Source: Actinoplanes sichuanensis
GTDB lineage: Bacteria > Actinomycetota > Actinomycetes > Mycobacteriales > Micromonosporaceae
DNA length: 64,000 nt
Assembly (NCBI RefSeq): GCF_033097365.1
Contig: NZ_AP028461.1
Coordinates: 5,022,001-5,086,000, forward strand
Direction of reading: 5' to 3'
Part shown: positions 33,248 to 41,572 of the stretch, piece by piece
Layout: each line of letters begins with the position of its first letter
How positions within the stretch are numbered: position 1 is the first letter of the stretch
The notes under the pieces: model-generated
What the model was told of the DNA's origin: nothing
What the model saw: the letters and a program-made list of their open reading frames with translations, nothing else
Databases searched by the model: none
Translations under genes and position numbers: made by a program

Positions 33248-34033
33248 ATGACGACCCTTGCCGGCCGCACCATCGCGGCCCTGCGCGGCGAACACGACGA
33301 CCTCGCCGGCCTCGTCCCCACACTCTCCGCCGAGCAGCTGACCGGCCCGTCCGGCGCCTCCGAGTGGACCATCGCCGACGTGCTGTCCCACCTCGGCAGC
33401 GGCGCCGAGATCACCCGGGCCGGTTTCCGCGCGGCGATCGGCGAGGCCGACGCGCCCGGCCCCGACTTCAACCAGGGCGTGTGGGACCACTGGAACGCCC
33501 TGAGCCCCCAGGACCAGGCCACCGGTTCCCTCGCCGCGAACGAGGCCCTGGTCACCGGCCTCGAATCGGTACCCGAGGCCGACCACGAAACCCTCCGCGT
33601 CCGCACGTTCCTGCCCGACCCGGTGCCGTTCGCCGCGTTCACCGCCCTGCGGCTGAGCGAGGTCGCCCAGCACACCTGGGACGTCCGGGCCGGCCTCGAC
33701 CCGTCGGCCACCGTCGCCGCCGGCTCGGCCGAGGTCCTCGCCGAGCACCTGAGCGGCAGTCTGGGCTTCCTGCTCGGTTTCATCGGTAAGCCGAAGGAGG
33801 CCCCCGAACCGGCCGTCGTGGAGATCAGCGGCACCCCGTACCGCATCGTCATCGACGACTCGGTCCGCTTCACCACCGAGGCCCTGCCGGCGACGGCCAC
33901 GTTCACCGGCTCGCTGGAGGCGGCGCTGCGCCTGGTGTACGGCCGCCTGTCCCCCGCACACACTCCGGCCGGCGCCGACGTGACCGGCAACATCACTCTG
34001 GACCAGCTGCGAGCCGTCTTCCCCGGCTTCTGA
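33248..34033 (+). CDS. Maleylpyruvate isomerase-like (DinB-fold) protein
   Basis: 261 residues beginning MTTLAGRTIAALRGEHDDLAG. The DinB-type core is WTIADVLSHLGSGAEITRAGF near residue 45 and LSEVAQHTWDVRAG near residue 140, with His residues in the ligand positions. The C-terminal part (PYRIVIDDSVRF, PAHTPAGADVTGNITLDQLRAVFPGF) resembles an SCP2-like or MDMPI-C domain. It probably carries out thiol-dependent conversion of a small molecule. It starts 10 bp after the monooxygenase remnant and may once have shared its operon. A hairpin terminator follows. Confidence 0.8.
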   Translation: MTTLAGRTIAALRGEHDDLAGLVPTLSAEQLTGPSGASEWTIADVLSHLGSGAEITRAGFRAAIGEADAPGPDFNQGVWDHWNALSPQDQATGSLAANEALVTGLESVPEADHETLRVRTFLPDPVPFAAFTALRLSEVAQHTWDVRAGLDPSATVAAGSAEVLAEHLSGSLGFLLGFIGKPKEAPEPAVVEISGTPYRIVIDDSVRFTTEALPATATFTGSLEAALRLVYGRLSPAHTPAGADVTGNITLDQLRAVFPGF

Positions 34034-34040
34034 GGCGATC

Positions 34041-34075
34041 CGCGCGGAGGCGTCCGGCAACGGCGCCTCCGCGCG
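34041..34075 (+). terminator. Hairpin terminator
   Basis: A 12 bp perfect stem (CGCGCGGAGGCG / CGCCTCCGCGCG) with an 11-base loop begins seven bases after the stop codon at 34033. It is followed by TCCCC, not a long T-run. Confidence 0.65.
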
Positions 34076-34132
34076 TCCCCCGACCCGCAGATCCGCCGAC
34101 TAATGTCGTACCCGGCCTCTATTCTCCCGGGC

Positions 34133-34528
34133 ATGATCGAACGACCTACTGTGCGCTGGCGTGACCGGATCACCACCGAGGAGGCCGAGGTCGCCGCGGG
34201 CACCCTCGCGCCGGAGAAGGCGTATGCCGTGCAGCTGTGGCCGGTGGCGTTCATCGCCGCCGTCGACACCGTGCTGGCCGCCTACGAGCAGGAGGTCGCC
34301 GACATCGACACGGCGTCCGACGACGCCGTCTGGGCCGCGGTCGAGCGGGCCGTGGTGGGGCTCAACATCGCCGACGAGTCGTTCGGGGCGATCGAGACCG
34401 ACGAGCGTGAGCAGCTCGCCGAGTACCTCGACGTGGTCCTGACCCGCGCCGGTGTGGATGTGCCGGCGCTGACCGCCCGCGCCGGCCGGGATCGCGCCGA
34501 GCTGACCGACGCGTGGCGCGACTGGTGA
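34133..34528 (+). CDS. Hypothetical helical protein, 131 aa
   Basis: The protein starts MIERPTVRWRDRITTEEAEVAAG; an ATG at 34103 is less likely because the intervening residues are not conserved-looking. It is acidic and helical (AVQLWPVAFIAAVDTVLAAYEQEV, EREQLAEYLDVVLTRAGVDV) with no motif I recognise and no membrane segment. It is followed, 63 bp downstream, by a TPR-like gene on the same strand and may share its transcript. Function unknown. Confidence 0.6.
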   Translation: MIERPTVRWRDRITTEEAEVAAGTLAPEKAYAVQLWPVAFIAAVDTVLAAYEQEVADIDTASDDAVWAAVERAVVGLNIADESFGAIETDEREQLAEYLDVVLTRAGVDVPALTARAGRDRAELTDAWRDW

Positions 34529-34591
34529 CTGGCTCGCATCGACCAGAATGAGTCGATGGCCGTACGCCGGTGGCGGCCCGGAGGAGGGCCG

Positions 34592-35782
34592 ATGACCGAC
34601 ATCGAAGACCTGCGCGCCGCGGCCGGGCACCTGCGCGGACCGGCCGCCGCGTCACCGACGGCGGCCCGGGAGCTCGGCTCGATCCTGTACGCGCTCGGTG
34701 AGCACGAGCGCGGTGCGGGAGATTTCACCGCGGCCACCGCCACCCTCGACGAGGCCGAGACGGCCTACCGATCGCTCGGGGACGGCGGCGAGGTGACCCA
34801 GCTCGTCGCCGACGTGGTGATCCGCCGGGCCCGGGTGCACGCGGAGGCGGGCCGCCCCCTGTCGGCGATCGCCGACACCCAGCAGGCCGTCCTCGGCTGC
34901 CTCGAACTCGCCACCGGCGCACTTCGCTCCCCGGCCCGGCTCGCCGTCGCCCGGGTCCTGGCGCACGCCGCCCACGTCCAACTGATGATCGGTGGCGACC
35001 CCGACCTGATCGCCGGCGCGGCCGACTTCGCACTCCGCGAGATCATCGGCGGACTCGCCCCGGGTGACGGCCTGGAGCTGTCCCCGGTCGACGCGGGCAC
35101 GCTCGGGCTGGCCGGCCGGGTCGCCGCCATCGTGCACACCGCCGCCGGGCGCCCGCACCTGGCCGAGGCCGCACAGTGGCTGGCCGGGATGGTGTCCGGC
35201 GGCCCGGTCGCGCCGACGCCCGCCGACGTGGCACAGGTGCGCGACGGCCTGCCGACGCTCGCGGCGGTGCTCACCGAGACCGGCAACGACCGCTACCTGG
35301 GCATTCTGACCGCACCACCGACCGAGGTACGCCTGCTGGTGCCGGCCATGCGGGTCGGCACGGGGGTCGCCGCCGCCTACGGGGCGGTGCTGGGCCGGCT
35401 GCAACCGGCGACGAGCGGCCCACAGGAACGCCTGGTCGGCCTGGAGGCGCACGCCCTCTTCGCGTGGGCGTCCCAGCAGGGCGACGTCAACATGCGCCAC
35501 CAGTTCCAGACGTTCGGCCTGGAGTGGCTGAGCGCGGTCGTCAACTACGGTCAGCGTCACGCCGAGGAGGCGCTGTGGCCGGCCGCTCTCGACGCGTCGG
35601 CGTGGCTGACCGGCATCGTCGGCCGGCTGGCCCCGTTCACCCTGTTCGACGCCGATGTGCGCCGCAACGTCCTGGCCGTCATGCAGTGGCAGGAAATGAT
35701 CTTCAACTCCACCGGCGACACCGAGGCCGCGGCCCGGGTGGCCGAGGCCCGGGCCACGATGGATTCGCCTTCGGCCGGCTGA
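34592..35782 (+). CDS. TPR-like helical protein
   Basis: 396 residues from an ATG at 34592 preceded by GGAGGAGGG, a very strong ribosome binding site (an upstream in-frame ATG at 34556 lacks one). The first 150 residues show tetratricopeptide-like helical pairs (ELGSILYALGEHERGAGD, AATATLDEAETAYRSLGD, RRARVHAEAGRPLSAIAD). The rest is continuous helices with Trp-rich stretches (ALFAWASQQGDVNMRHQFQTF). It is probably a soluble scaffold binding partner proteins. No catalytic residues are apparent. Confidence 0.7.
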   Translation: MTDIEDLRAAAGHLRGPAAASPTAARELGSILYALGEHERGAGDFTAATATLDEAETAYRSLGDGGEVTQLVADVVIRRARVHAEAGRPLSAIADTQQAVLGCLELATGALRSPARLAVARVLAHAAHVQLMIGGDPDLIAGAADFALREIIGGLAPGDGLELSPVDAGTLGLAGRVAAIVHTAAGRPHLAEAAQWLAGMVSGGPVAPTPADVAQVRDGLPTLAAVLTETGNDRYLGILTAPPTEVRLLVPAMRVGTGVAAAYGAVLGRLQPATSGPQERLVGLEAHALFAWASQQGDVNMRHQFQTFGLEWLSAVVNYGQRHAEEALWPAALDASAWLTGIVGRLAPFTLFDADVRRNVLAVMQWQEMIFNSTGDTEAAARVAEARATMDSPSAG

Positions 35783-35866
35783 CGGCCCGAAACCACCCCT
35801 TCCCATCCGCTCCGGAACTCGGCAGGGTGGGCACGGTCCCGTACCCGCCAGTGAACGGAGAGTCCG

Positions 35867-36697
35867 ATCCGTATCGCCATCGCGCAGACACCGGTCACCG
35901 TCGACCCGATCGCCAACGGCGCCGCGATCCGCGCGGCGCTGCGACGGGCGGCCGACGACGGCGCCCGTCTGGTGCACTTCGCCGAGGGCGCCCTGACCGG
36001 GTACGCCGGTGCGGCCAAACCCCACTACCGCGGCTGGCGGATCGACTGGACCCCGGTCGCCGACGAGCTGGCCGCCACCATGGCCCTGGCCGGTGAACTG
36101 GGCGTCTGGGCGGTCATCGGCGGCAATCACCGACTCACCGGCGACCATCGGCCGCACAACTCGTTGTGGGTGATCGACGACGGCGGCGAGATGATCGACC
36201 GCTACGACAAACGCCTGATCTCCCACGCGGAGATCACCGACTTCTACACCCCGGGCGACCACCCCTGCACCTTCGAGGTGGACGGTTTCCGGTTCGGCTG
36301 CCTGCTCTGCATCGAGGTCAACTTCCCCGAACTGTGGCAGCAACAGCGCGACCTCGGCGTGGACTGCGTGCTGTTCTCCACCTACTCCGAGGACCCGATC
36401 TTCGAGATCATCGCCCGTGGTCACGCCGCCTCCCACGGCTACTGGGTCAGCATCGCCGTGCCCGCCCAGTGCGCCCCCGCCGGTTCGTCGGCGCTGATCG
36501 GCCCGCACGGCTACCTGCTGCGCCGCGCCGACCCGGACCGTCCGGACGTGATCTGCGTGGACCTCGACCGTACCGACCCCGATCTGGACCTCGCTCTGCA
36601 CAAGGCCCGCCCGTGGCGAGCCACCGCCCGAGCCGGCGACATCTACACGGCGCACCGTGTCAGCGACCCCCGCAGCCTCGACCGGAGCACCCCGTGA
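35867..36697 (+). CDS. Carbon-nitrogen hydrolase with non-canonical start
   Basis: 276 residues of the nitrilase superfamily. The catalytic Glu (E40, HFAEGALTGY), Lys (K115, YDKRLI) and Cys (C148, LLCIEVNFPE) are all present. It probably hydrolyses a linear amide or nitrile in the cytoplasm. The conserved opening strand RIAIAQTPVTVDPIANG begins after ATC at 35867, and no ATG, GTG, TTG or CTG lies between the in-frame TGA at 35852-35854 and that strand. The next usual start (GTG at 35972) would remove the strand and first helix. GGAGAG sits four bases before the ATC. It forms an operon with the S1 and L,D-transpeptidase genes. Confidence 0.7.
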   Translation: MRIAIAQTPVTVDPIANGAAIRAALRRAADDGARLVHFAEGALTGYAGAAKPHYRGWRIDWTPVADELAATMALAGELGVWAVIGGNHRLTGDHRPHNSLWVIDDGGEMIDRYDKRLISHAEITDFYTPGDHPCTFEVDGFRFGCLLCIEVNFPELWQQQRDLGVDCVLFSTYSEDPIFEIIARGHAASHGYWVSIAVPAQCAPAGSSALIGPHGYLLRRADPDRPDVICVDLDRTDPDLDLALHKARPWRATARAGDIYTAHRVSDPRSLDRSTP

Positions 36698-37215
36698 TGG
36701 ACGAGGACCCGCTGCTCTGGGCCTTTCTCGGGGCGCTGCGGCCGGGCCGGCGCCTGTCCGGCACGGTGGTGGCCGTCGAGAGGTTCGGCGTCTTCGTGGA
36801 CCTGGACGAGGGCCCGAAGCATCCCACCCTGCCCGGCGTCGGTTTCATCACCTGGCCCGAGTTGTCGTGGCGCAGGTTCGACGACGCCTCGGAGATCGTC
36901 TCCGTCGGGCAGCGCGTCACCGGCGAGTTCCTCCAGTTCGACACCTACAACGGCGAGGCGCGGATGTCGCTGCGCGCGCTTGAGCCCGACCCGTTCCTGG
37001 ATTTCGCCCGCGACGTCCGGGTGGGTCGGGTGCTGTCCGGGACGGTGACCAAGCTGGTTCCGTTCGGGTTCTTCGTCCGGGTCCAGGACGACATCGAGGG
37101 CCTGGTCCCGACCGCCGACCCGTCGACCCGGGTGGGTGACGAGATCATGGTCGCCGTCGAGGAGATCGACGTGCCGCGGCGTCGTGTCCGGCTCTGCGCG
37201 GAGCCCCGGCCGTGA
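36697..37215 (+). CDS. Protein with two S1 RNA-binding domains
   Basis: 172 residues. Two S1 folds are visible: LSGTVVAVERFGVFVDLDEG near residue 20 and LSGTVTKLVPFGFFVRVQDD near residue 110, each with the glycine and aromatic residues of the OB-fold nucleic-acid face. The ATG shares a base with the stop of the hydrolase gene (TGATG); a GTG three bases upstream is an alternative. S1 tandem proteins bind single-stranded RNA, often at the ribosome. Its neighbours suggest a role linked to amide metabolism or wall synthesis only by position. Confidence 0.8.
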   Translation: MDEDPLLWAFLGALRPGRRLSGTVVAVERFGVFVDLDEGPKHPTLPGVGFITWPELSWRRFDDASEIVSVGQRVTGEFLQFDTYNGEARMSLRALEPDPFLDFARDVRVGRVLSGTVTKLVPFGFFVRVQDDIEGLVPTADPSTRVGDEIMVAVEEIDVPRRRVRLCAEPRP

Positions 37216-37958
37216 GGCGCGTCGCGGTGTTGCTCGCGGTCGTCCTGGCGGTGGTGCCGTTGACGGGCACGCCGGCGGCCGCCGCACTGCCGGACGAGCT
37301 GGCCCACGTCGGCGACGCCCGGCAGGTGATCGTGGTGTCCGGGCGGAGCTGGACGTCGACGTATGCCACGGTGCGCGCCTACCAGCGGGGGACGGACGGC
37401 CGCTGGCGGCAGAGGTCCGCCTCGATGAACGCCCGCATCGGATACGGCGGCTGGAAGTGGGCCGCGAACCGTCGGCAGGACACCGGTCAGACGCCGGCCG
37501 GCACGTTCACACTGACCCAGGCGTTCGGCGTGCGCGGCGACCCGGGAACCCGGTTGCCGTACCGCAAGGTCGACGGCAACGACTACTGGACCGGCGACGA
37601 TCGGGACGCCAAGACGTACAACCTCTTCCAGCCGTCGGCCTCGCCGACGCGCACCTGGCGCATCTCGCGGTCCGAGCGCCTCGCCGCCTATCCCCGGCAA
37701 TACGCCCACGCCGTCGTGATCGATTTCAACAGACCTTCGGGGGTACGGTGGGACGCCGCCCGAAAGCAGTATGTCGCCTCGAAGCGGGCGGACACCCGTC
37801 TCGGCTCGGCGATCTTCCTGCACGTCGGTGGCAGCGGCTCGACCGCCGGTTGCGTGTCGGTGAGCAGGGCCGACATGGTCCGGCTGCTGCGCTGGCTGGA
37901 CCCGGCGGCCAGGCCGCGGATCGTGATGGCCCCGGCGTCGGCGATCAGGCGGGCCTGA
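37212..37958 (+). CDS. Secreted L,D-transpeptidase
   Basis: 248 residues from a GTG overlapping the S1 stop by four bases. A Sec signal peptide is present (MRRVAVLLAVVLAVVPLTGTPAAAA). The YkuD-type catalytic motif is HVGGSGSTAGCVSV with the nucleophilic Cys near residue 215. The substrate-binding strand is GTFTLTQAFGVRGDPGTRLPYRK. Such enzymes form 3-3 cross-links in peptidoglycan or modify the wall outside the cell. It ends an operon that begins with the amide hydrolase and S1 genes, an unusual grouping. Confidence 0.85.
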   Translation: MRRVAVLLAVVLAVVPLTGTPAAAALPDELAHVGDARQVIVVSGRSWTSTYATVRAYQRGTDGRWRQRSASMNARIGYGGWKWAANRRQDTGQTPAGTFTLTQAFGVRGDPGTRLPYRKVDGNDYWTGDDRDAKTYNLFQPSASPTRTWRISRSERLAAYPRQYAHAVVIDFNRPSGVRWDAARKQYVASKRADTRLGSAIFLHVGGSGSTAGCVSVSRADMVRLLRWLDPAARPRIVMAPASAIRRA

Positions 37959-37961
37959 CTC

Positions 37962-38390
37962 CTACGAGGTGAGGTGCCGTTCGAGCCGGCTGAGCAGGTC
38001 GGCGCACTGCCGTACCGCGTCCAGGTCGTCGCCCAGCGCACCGGAGAGTTCCCTGGTCCAGCCCTCGCGCAGGACCTGGAGGTTGGTTTCGGCGAGTTCG
38101 GTCGGGTGTACCGCGACGCCGCGGCCGTCGGTGGCCGTACGCAGGATCATGCCTTTGCCCTCCAGGCTGCGCAGCGCGGTGCTGACGTTGGTGCGCTGCA
38201 ACCTGGTACGCCGGGCGATCTCGCTGGGCGCCGCACCGGGGTAGAGGTCGACGACGCGCATGACCTGCCGTTCGGTTTCGGTCATCGGAACCACGTGGGG
38301 CGCGTCGTCGGGGGTCCGGGCGCGCACCAGCCGGCCGACGTTGAGGATCAGGTCGGCCAGGTCGGCCAGCACGGCGTCGTCTGAGGGCAT
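37962..38390 (-). CDS. MarR-family transcription regulator
   Basis: 142 residues. The winged HTH is TERQVMRVVDLYPGAAPSEIARRTRLQRTNVSTALRSLEGKGMI with the following wing RTATDGRGVAVHPTE. Dimer helices flank it. It is divergent from the MFS exporter, separated by 35 bp with overlapping AT-rich promoter elements and a palindrome (38407-38422), so it very probably represses that exporter and itself, being released by a drug-like ligand. Confidence 0.9.
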   Translation of the reverse strand: MPSDDAVLADLADLILNVGRLVRARTPDDAPHVVPMTETERQVMRVVDLYPGAAPSEIARRTRLQRTNVSTALRSLEGKGMILRTATDGRGVAVHPTELAETNLQVLREGWTRELSGALGDDLDAVRQCADLLSRLERHLTS

Positions 38391-38406
38391 GGCCCCACCG
38401 TAGTGG

Positions 38407-38422
38407 ATTATGGCAAGATAAT
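38407..38422. promoter_or_regulatory. MarR-type operator
   Basis: ATTAT-GGCAAG-ATAAT lies in the 35 bp divergent gap between the MarR and MFS genes. It sits on the likely -10 elements of both genes (CATAAT and GATAAT), as expected for a repressor. Confidence 0.55.
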
Positions 38423-38425
38423 TAT

Positions 38426-39607
38426 GTGCTCATAACAAAGAGTCGGCCACGGCTCGTCCTCGTGCTCGGCTCGCTGAGTGCCTTCGGCGCGCTCACCATC
38501 GACATGTACCTGCCGGCGATGCCCGGGATGGCCGGTGAACTGCACACCAGCGCCCTGCAGGTGCAGCTCACCCTGACCGTCTTCGTCGTCGGCCTCGCCC
38601 TGGGCCAGGTGATCGTCGGCCCGCTGTCGGACACCTGGGGCCGGCGCCGCCCGCTGCTGATCGGGATGGCGCTGTATGTGGCCGGATCCCTCTGGTGCGC
38701 GGTGGCCCCATCGGTCGGCTGGCTGCTGGCCGGGCGGGCGTTGCAGTCGCTGGGCGCGGCGGCCGGCACCGTGCTGGCCCGGGCCGTCGTCCGGGACCTG
38801 TACGAGGGCACCGCGATGACCCGATTCTTCTCCACCCTGATGGTGGTCAACGGGGTCGCGCCGATCGTGGCGCCGGTGATCGGCGGCCAACTGCTGACCG
38901 TCACCACCTGGCGGGCGGTCTTCGTGGTGCTGGCCGCCATCGGAGCGGTCCTGCTGGTCGCGGTCACCGTCACACTGCCCGAGTCGTTGCCCGCCGACCG
39001 CCGGGCACCCGCCGACCCGCGGGCCACGCTGCGCACCTTCCGCACTCTCGGCACCGACCTGCACTACCTGCGGTACGTGCTGGCCGCCGCCCTGATGTTC
39101 GCGGCCGTCTTCGCGTACATCTCGGGGTCGTCGTTCGTCCTGCAGGACGGTTACGGGCTGTCAGCCCAGCAGTTCAGCGTCGTCTTCGGCGTCAACGGCC
39201 TCGGCATCGTGCTGTTCGGGCAGGTCAACGGCCTGCTGGTGGGCCGGGTCGCCGACGAGCACACCCTGCTGCGCGTCGCCCTCGCCGTCGCCACCCTGGG
39301 TTCGGCCGGAGTCCTGGCCGCCGCGGTTCTCGCGCTGCCGCTGCCGGTGCTGTTGATCTCCCTGTTCGTGGTGGTGTCGATGCTCGGCATCGTTCTGGCC
39401 GACGCCACGTCGCTGGCCCTGGCCGGGCACGGCTCCGCCGCCGGCGCCGCCTCCTCACTGCAGGGCCTGCTGCAGTTCCTGGTCGGCAGCCTGGCCGCCG
39501 CCGCGATGAGCCTGTCCGGCCACGTGACCGCGACCGCCATGGGCACCACCATGGTCATCTGCTCGCTCGCCGCGCTGACCCTGCTCCTCGGCAGACGAGC
39601 GACCTGA
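38426..39607 (+). CDS. MFS drug exporter, Bcr/CflA type
   Basis: 393 residues with 12 predicted helices. The N-terminal signature SLSAFGALTIDMYLPAMPGMA is diagnostic of the Bcr/CflA group, and GPLSDTWGRRRPLLIGM is the loop 2-3 motif of the major facilitator superfamily. It is a proton-driven exporter in the inner membrane, probably for a drug or sulfonamide-like compound. It starts with a GTG at 38426, close to the -10 element. It is divergent from its likely repressor. Confidence 0.9.
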   Translation: MLITKSRPRLVLVLGSLSAFGALTIDMYLPAMPGMAGELHTSALQVQLTLTVFVVGLALGQVIVGPLSDTWGRRRPLLIGMALYVAGSLWCAVAPSVGWLLAGRALQSLGAAAGTVLARAVVRDLYEGTAMTRFFSTLMVVNGVAPIVAPVIGGQLLTVTTWRAVFVVLAAIGAVLLVAVTVTLPESLPADRRAPADPRATLRTFRTLGTDLHYLRYVLAAALMFAAVFAYISGSSFVLQDGYGLSAQQFSVVFGVNGLGIVLFGQVNGLLVGRVADEHTLLRVALAVATLGSAGVLAAAVLALPLPVLLISLFVVVSMLGIVLADATSLALAGHGSAAGAASSLQGLLQFLVGSLAAAAMSLSGHVTATAMGTTMVICSLAALTLLLGRRAT

Positions 39608-39668
39608 TCGACCACGCCCACCCCCGAGAGGCCACCGGCGACGACCCGGCCGACGCACCGCGCCGACG

Positions 39669-40241
39669 TCAGTCGCGGCCGCGGCGGAAGGTGTCGGCGG
39701 ACAGCCGGTAGACCACGCTGTGCCTCAGCGGGCCGGGCGGCACGCTGAGGTCCTGGAAGTCCTCGGCCGGGTCGTGGACCATGCCGAGGCGGCGCATCAG
39801 CGCCCGGGACCGTTCGTTGCCGGCCACCGCGATGGCCAGGATCTCCGGCAGCTCCAGCACCTCGAACCCGTACGCGAGCACGGCCTGGGCGGCCTCGGTC
39901 GCATAACCGCGGCCCCACGCCGAGCGGGCCAGCCGCCACCCGGCCTCGACGCCACCGACCGGAGCCTCCTCGTCGACCGGGTCGAGCCCGGCCATACCGA
40001 TGAACTCGCCCGTCGCGACCACCTCGACCGCCCACCAGCCCCAGCCCCGCGCGGCCAGGTCGCCGCGGAAGCTCTCCATGCTCGCGGCGGCCTGTTCCCG
40101 GCTCAGCAGGTCCGGCCAGAACTCGCGGACCCGCGGATCGGCGTTCATCGCAGCCCAGGCGTCCAGATCGCCGGGCAGCCACTGCCGCAGACGCAGCCGC
40201 TCGGTGGTCAATTCGGCCGTTGCATCCTCGGGTGCGGTCAT
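39669..40241 (-). CDS. GNAT N-acetyltransferase
   Basis: 190 residues of the ribosomal-protein-alanine acetyltransferase type: TERLRLRQWLPGDLDAWAAMN, GMAGLDPVDE, then the acetyl-CoA loop RSAWGRGYATEAAQAVLAY and NERSRALMRRLGM. It acetylates an amino group on a protein or small molecule. The ATG at 40241 lies seven bases after TAGGGT, a good actinobacterial -10, so the message is probably leaderless. Confidence 0.85.
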   Translation of the reverse strand: MTAPEDATAELTTERLRLRQWLPGDLDAWAAMNADPRVREFWPDLLSREQAAASMESFRGDLAARGWGWWAVEVVATGEFIGMAGLDPVDEEAPVGGVEAGWRLARSAWGRGYATEAAQAVLAYGFEVLELPEILAIAVAGNERSRALMRRLGMVHDPAEDFQDLSVPPGPLRHSVVYRLSADTFRRGRD

Positions 40242-40314
40242 CCCGTACACCCTAGAGTCCTTGATCTTGAAAGATGTCCGCGCCCACCCGGCGCGGGTGG
40301 TTCGGAAAACGGTT

Positions 40315-40348
40315 CGAGCCGCCACCCCGGGGACGGGGTGGCGGCTCG
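40315..40348 (-). terminator. Perfect 15 bp hairpin terminator
   Basis: CGAGCCGCCACCCCG and its exact complement are separated by GGGA, six bases beyond the stop of the glycosidase gene on the minus strand. It insulates the acetyltransferase gene downstream. Confidence 0.8.
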
Positions 40349-40354
40349 GACGGG

Positions 40355-41398
40355 TCAGCCCAGCTTCACGTTGAAGATCGGGGCGGCGGCCAGCTTGCGG
40401 AACGCGGCCAGCGAAGCCGGGGTGCTGTCGATGCTGATGTCACGGTTGCCCTGGTCGTCGTGCTTGGTGTCGAAGTGCACGATGGCCTTGATCGCCGGAC
40501 GCTTGGCCAGCTGCGGGAGCACGCTGTCGTACACGGCGGTCTTGTCGGTGGTGCGGCCGATGCGGTGGTAGCCACCCCACTCGGCGACCATGATCGGCTT
40601 GCCGGTGTGCTTGGTCGTCGCCCACTCGTAGAAGCCGAGGCCACCACCCTTGGGCTTACGGTCCAGCAGGTCACCGAAGGTGCCGTAGTGGTAGTAACCC
40701 TTCTCCACCGAGACGTACGAGTCCAGGCCGATCCAGTCCACCACGTCGTCGCCCGGGTAGAGGTCCTTCCACCAGGACTGCGCCATCCACTTCTCGTTGC
40801 CCATGTAGGCCATCACGTTCACCACGTTGTCGGCACCCTGCGCCCGCAGACGCTGGATGGTGTGCCGGTACATGGCGGCGAAGTCCTTCGCCTCCCAGCC
40901 GGAACCCTTGCGGGCCACGACATCGTTCTCCGGCTCGTGGTTGAGAACCAGGAAGACCTTCTTGTCGTACGCCTTGATGCGCTGCGCGAACGCGTCGATC
41001 CGCTTGTTCTGCTCACCCCGGGCGACCTTGGCCCAGTTCGAGCCGTACGCGATCTTCCAGTTGAGCAGCAGCACCCGCGGCTTGGCCGGGTCGTTGGTCA
41101 TGGCGATCTCGGCCTTGGTCGGGAACGGCTCGTCGCCCTTGTGGTACGTGTGGAAGATCGTCGCGGTCCGACCGCTCAGCTTCTCCCAGTTCCGGTGCTC
41201 CAGGTCACGAGGCTTGCTGGTGAACCCACCGGCCGCACCGCCCCACATCACGCCGCAGGACGGCACGAGCTTGGCGTCGGTGGTGCAGTTCTCACCGGTA
41301 CCGGCCGCGGACGCCGCGGTCGGCGCCAGGACGGTGGTGACACCCGCGATTACGGCGGTCAGAGCTGTCAGGAACATCGGCAGCTTGGCGCGTCGCAA
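40355..41398 (-). CDS. Secreted glycoside hydrolase, GH26-like
   Basis: 347 residues starting at a TTG (41398) with GGGGGAG six bases upstream. The signal peptide is MRRAKLPMFLTALTAVIAGV with cleavage near TAASAAG. The TIM-barrel catalytic pair is E155 (LVLNHEPEND, acid/base) and E273 (IMVAEWGGYH, nucleophile), the arrangement of GH26 beta-mannanases and related endoglycanases. Other barrel strands include RVLLLNWKIAYG and VDWIGLDSYVS. It probably cleaves mannan or a mixed-linkage glucan outside the cell. It is the first gene in a single-gene unit ended by a terminator. Confidence 0.8.
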   Translation of the reverse strand: MRRAKLPMFLTALTAVIAGVTTVLAPTAASAAGTGENCTTDAKLVPSCGVMWGGAAGGFTSKPRDLEHRNWEKLSGRTATIFHTYHKGDEPFPTKAEIAMTNDPAKPRVLLLNWKIAYGSNWAKVARGEQNKRIDAFAQRIKAYDKKVFLVLNHEPENDVVARKGSGWEAKDFAAMYRHTIQRLRAQGADNVVNVMAYMGNEKWMAQSWWKDLYPGDDVVDWIGLDSYVSVEKGYYHYGTFGDLLDRKPKGGGLGFYEWATTKHTGKPIMVAEWGGYHRIGRTTDKTAVYDSVLPQLAKRPAIKAIVHFDTKHDDQGNRDISIDSTPASLAAFRKLAAAPIFNVKLG

Positions 41399-41572
41399 AA
41401 ATCTCTCCCCCTGTTGTCCGGCCTCGTGTCGGCCGGGCATGTGAAAGAGATTCCAGGGCGGCGGTTGCCCGTCGAGTACCCGTACCGGTGCCTCCCGGTT
41501 GCGGGAATCCAGGCCCCGGGCCGTACGACTCGCCACGGGTGATCGACCACCGATGCCCCGGGTTTAGACAGC

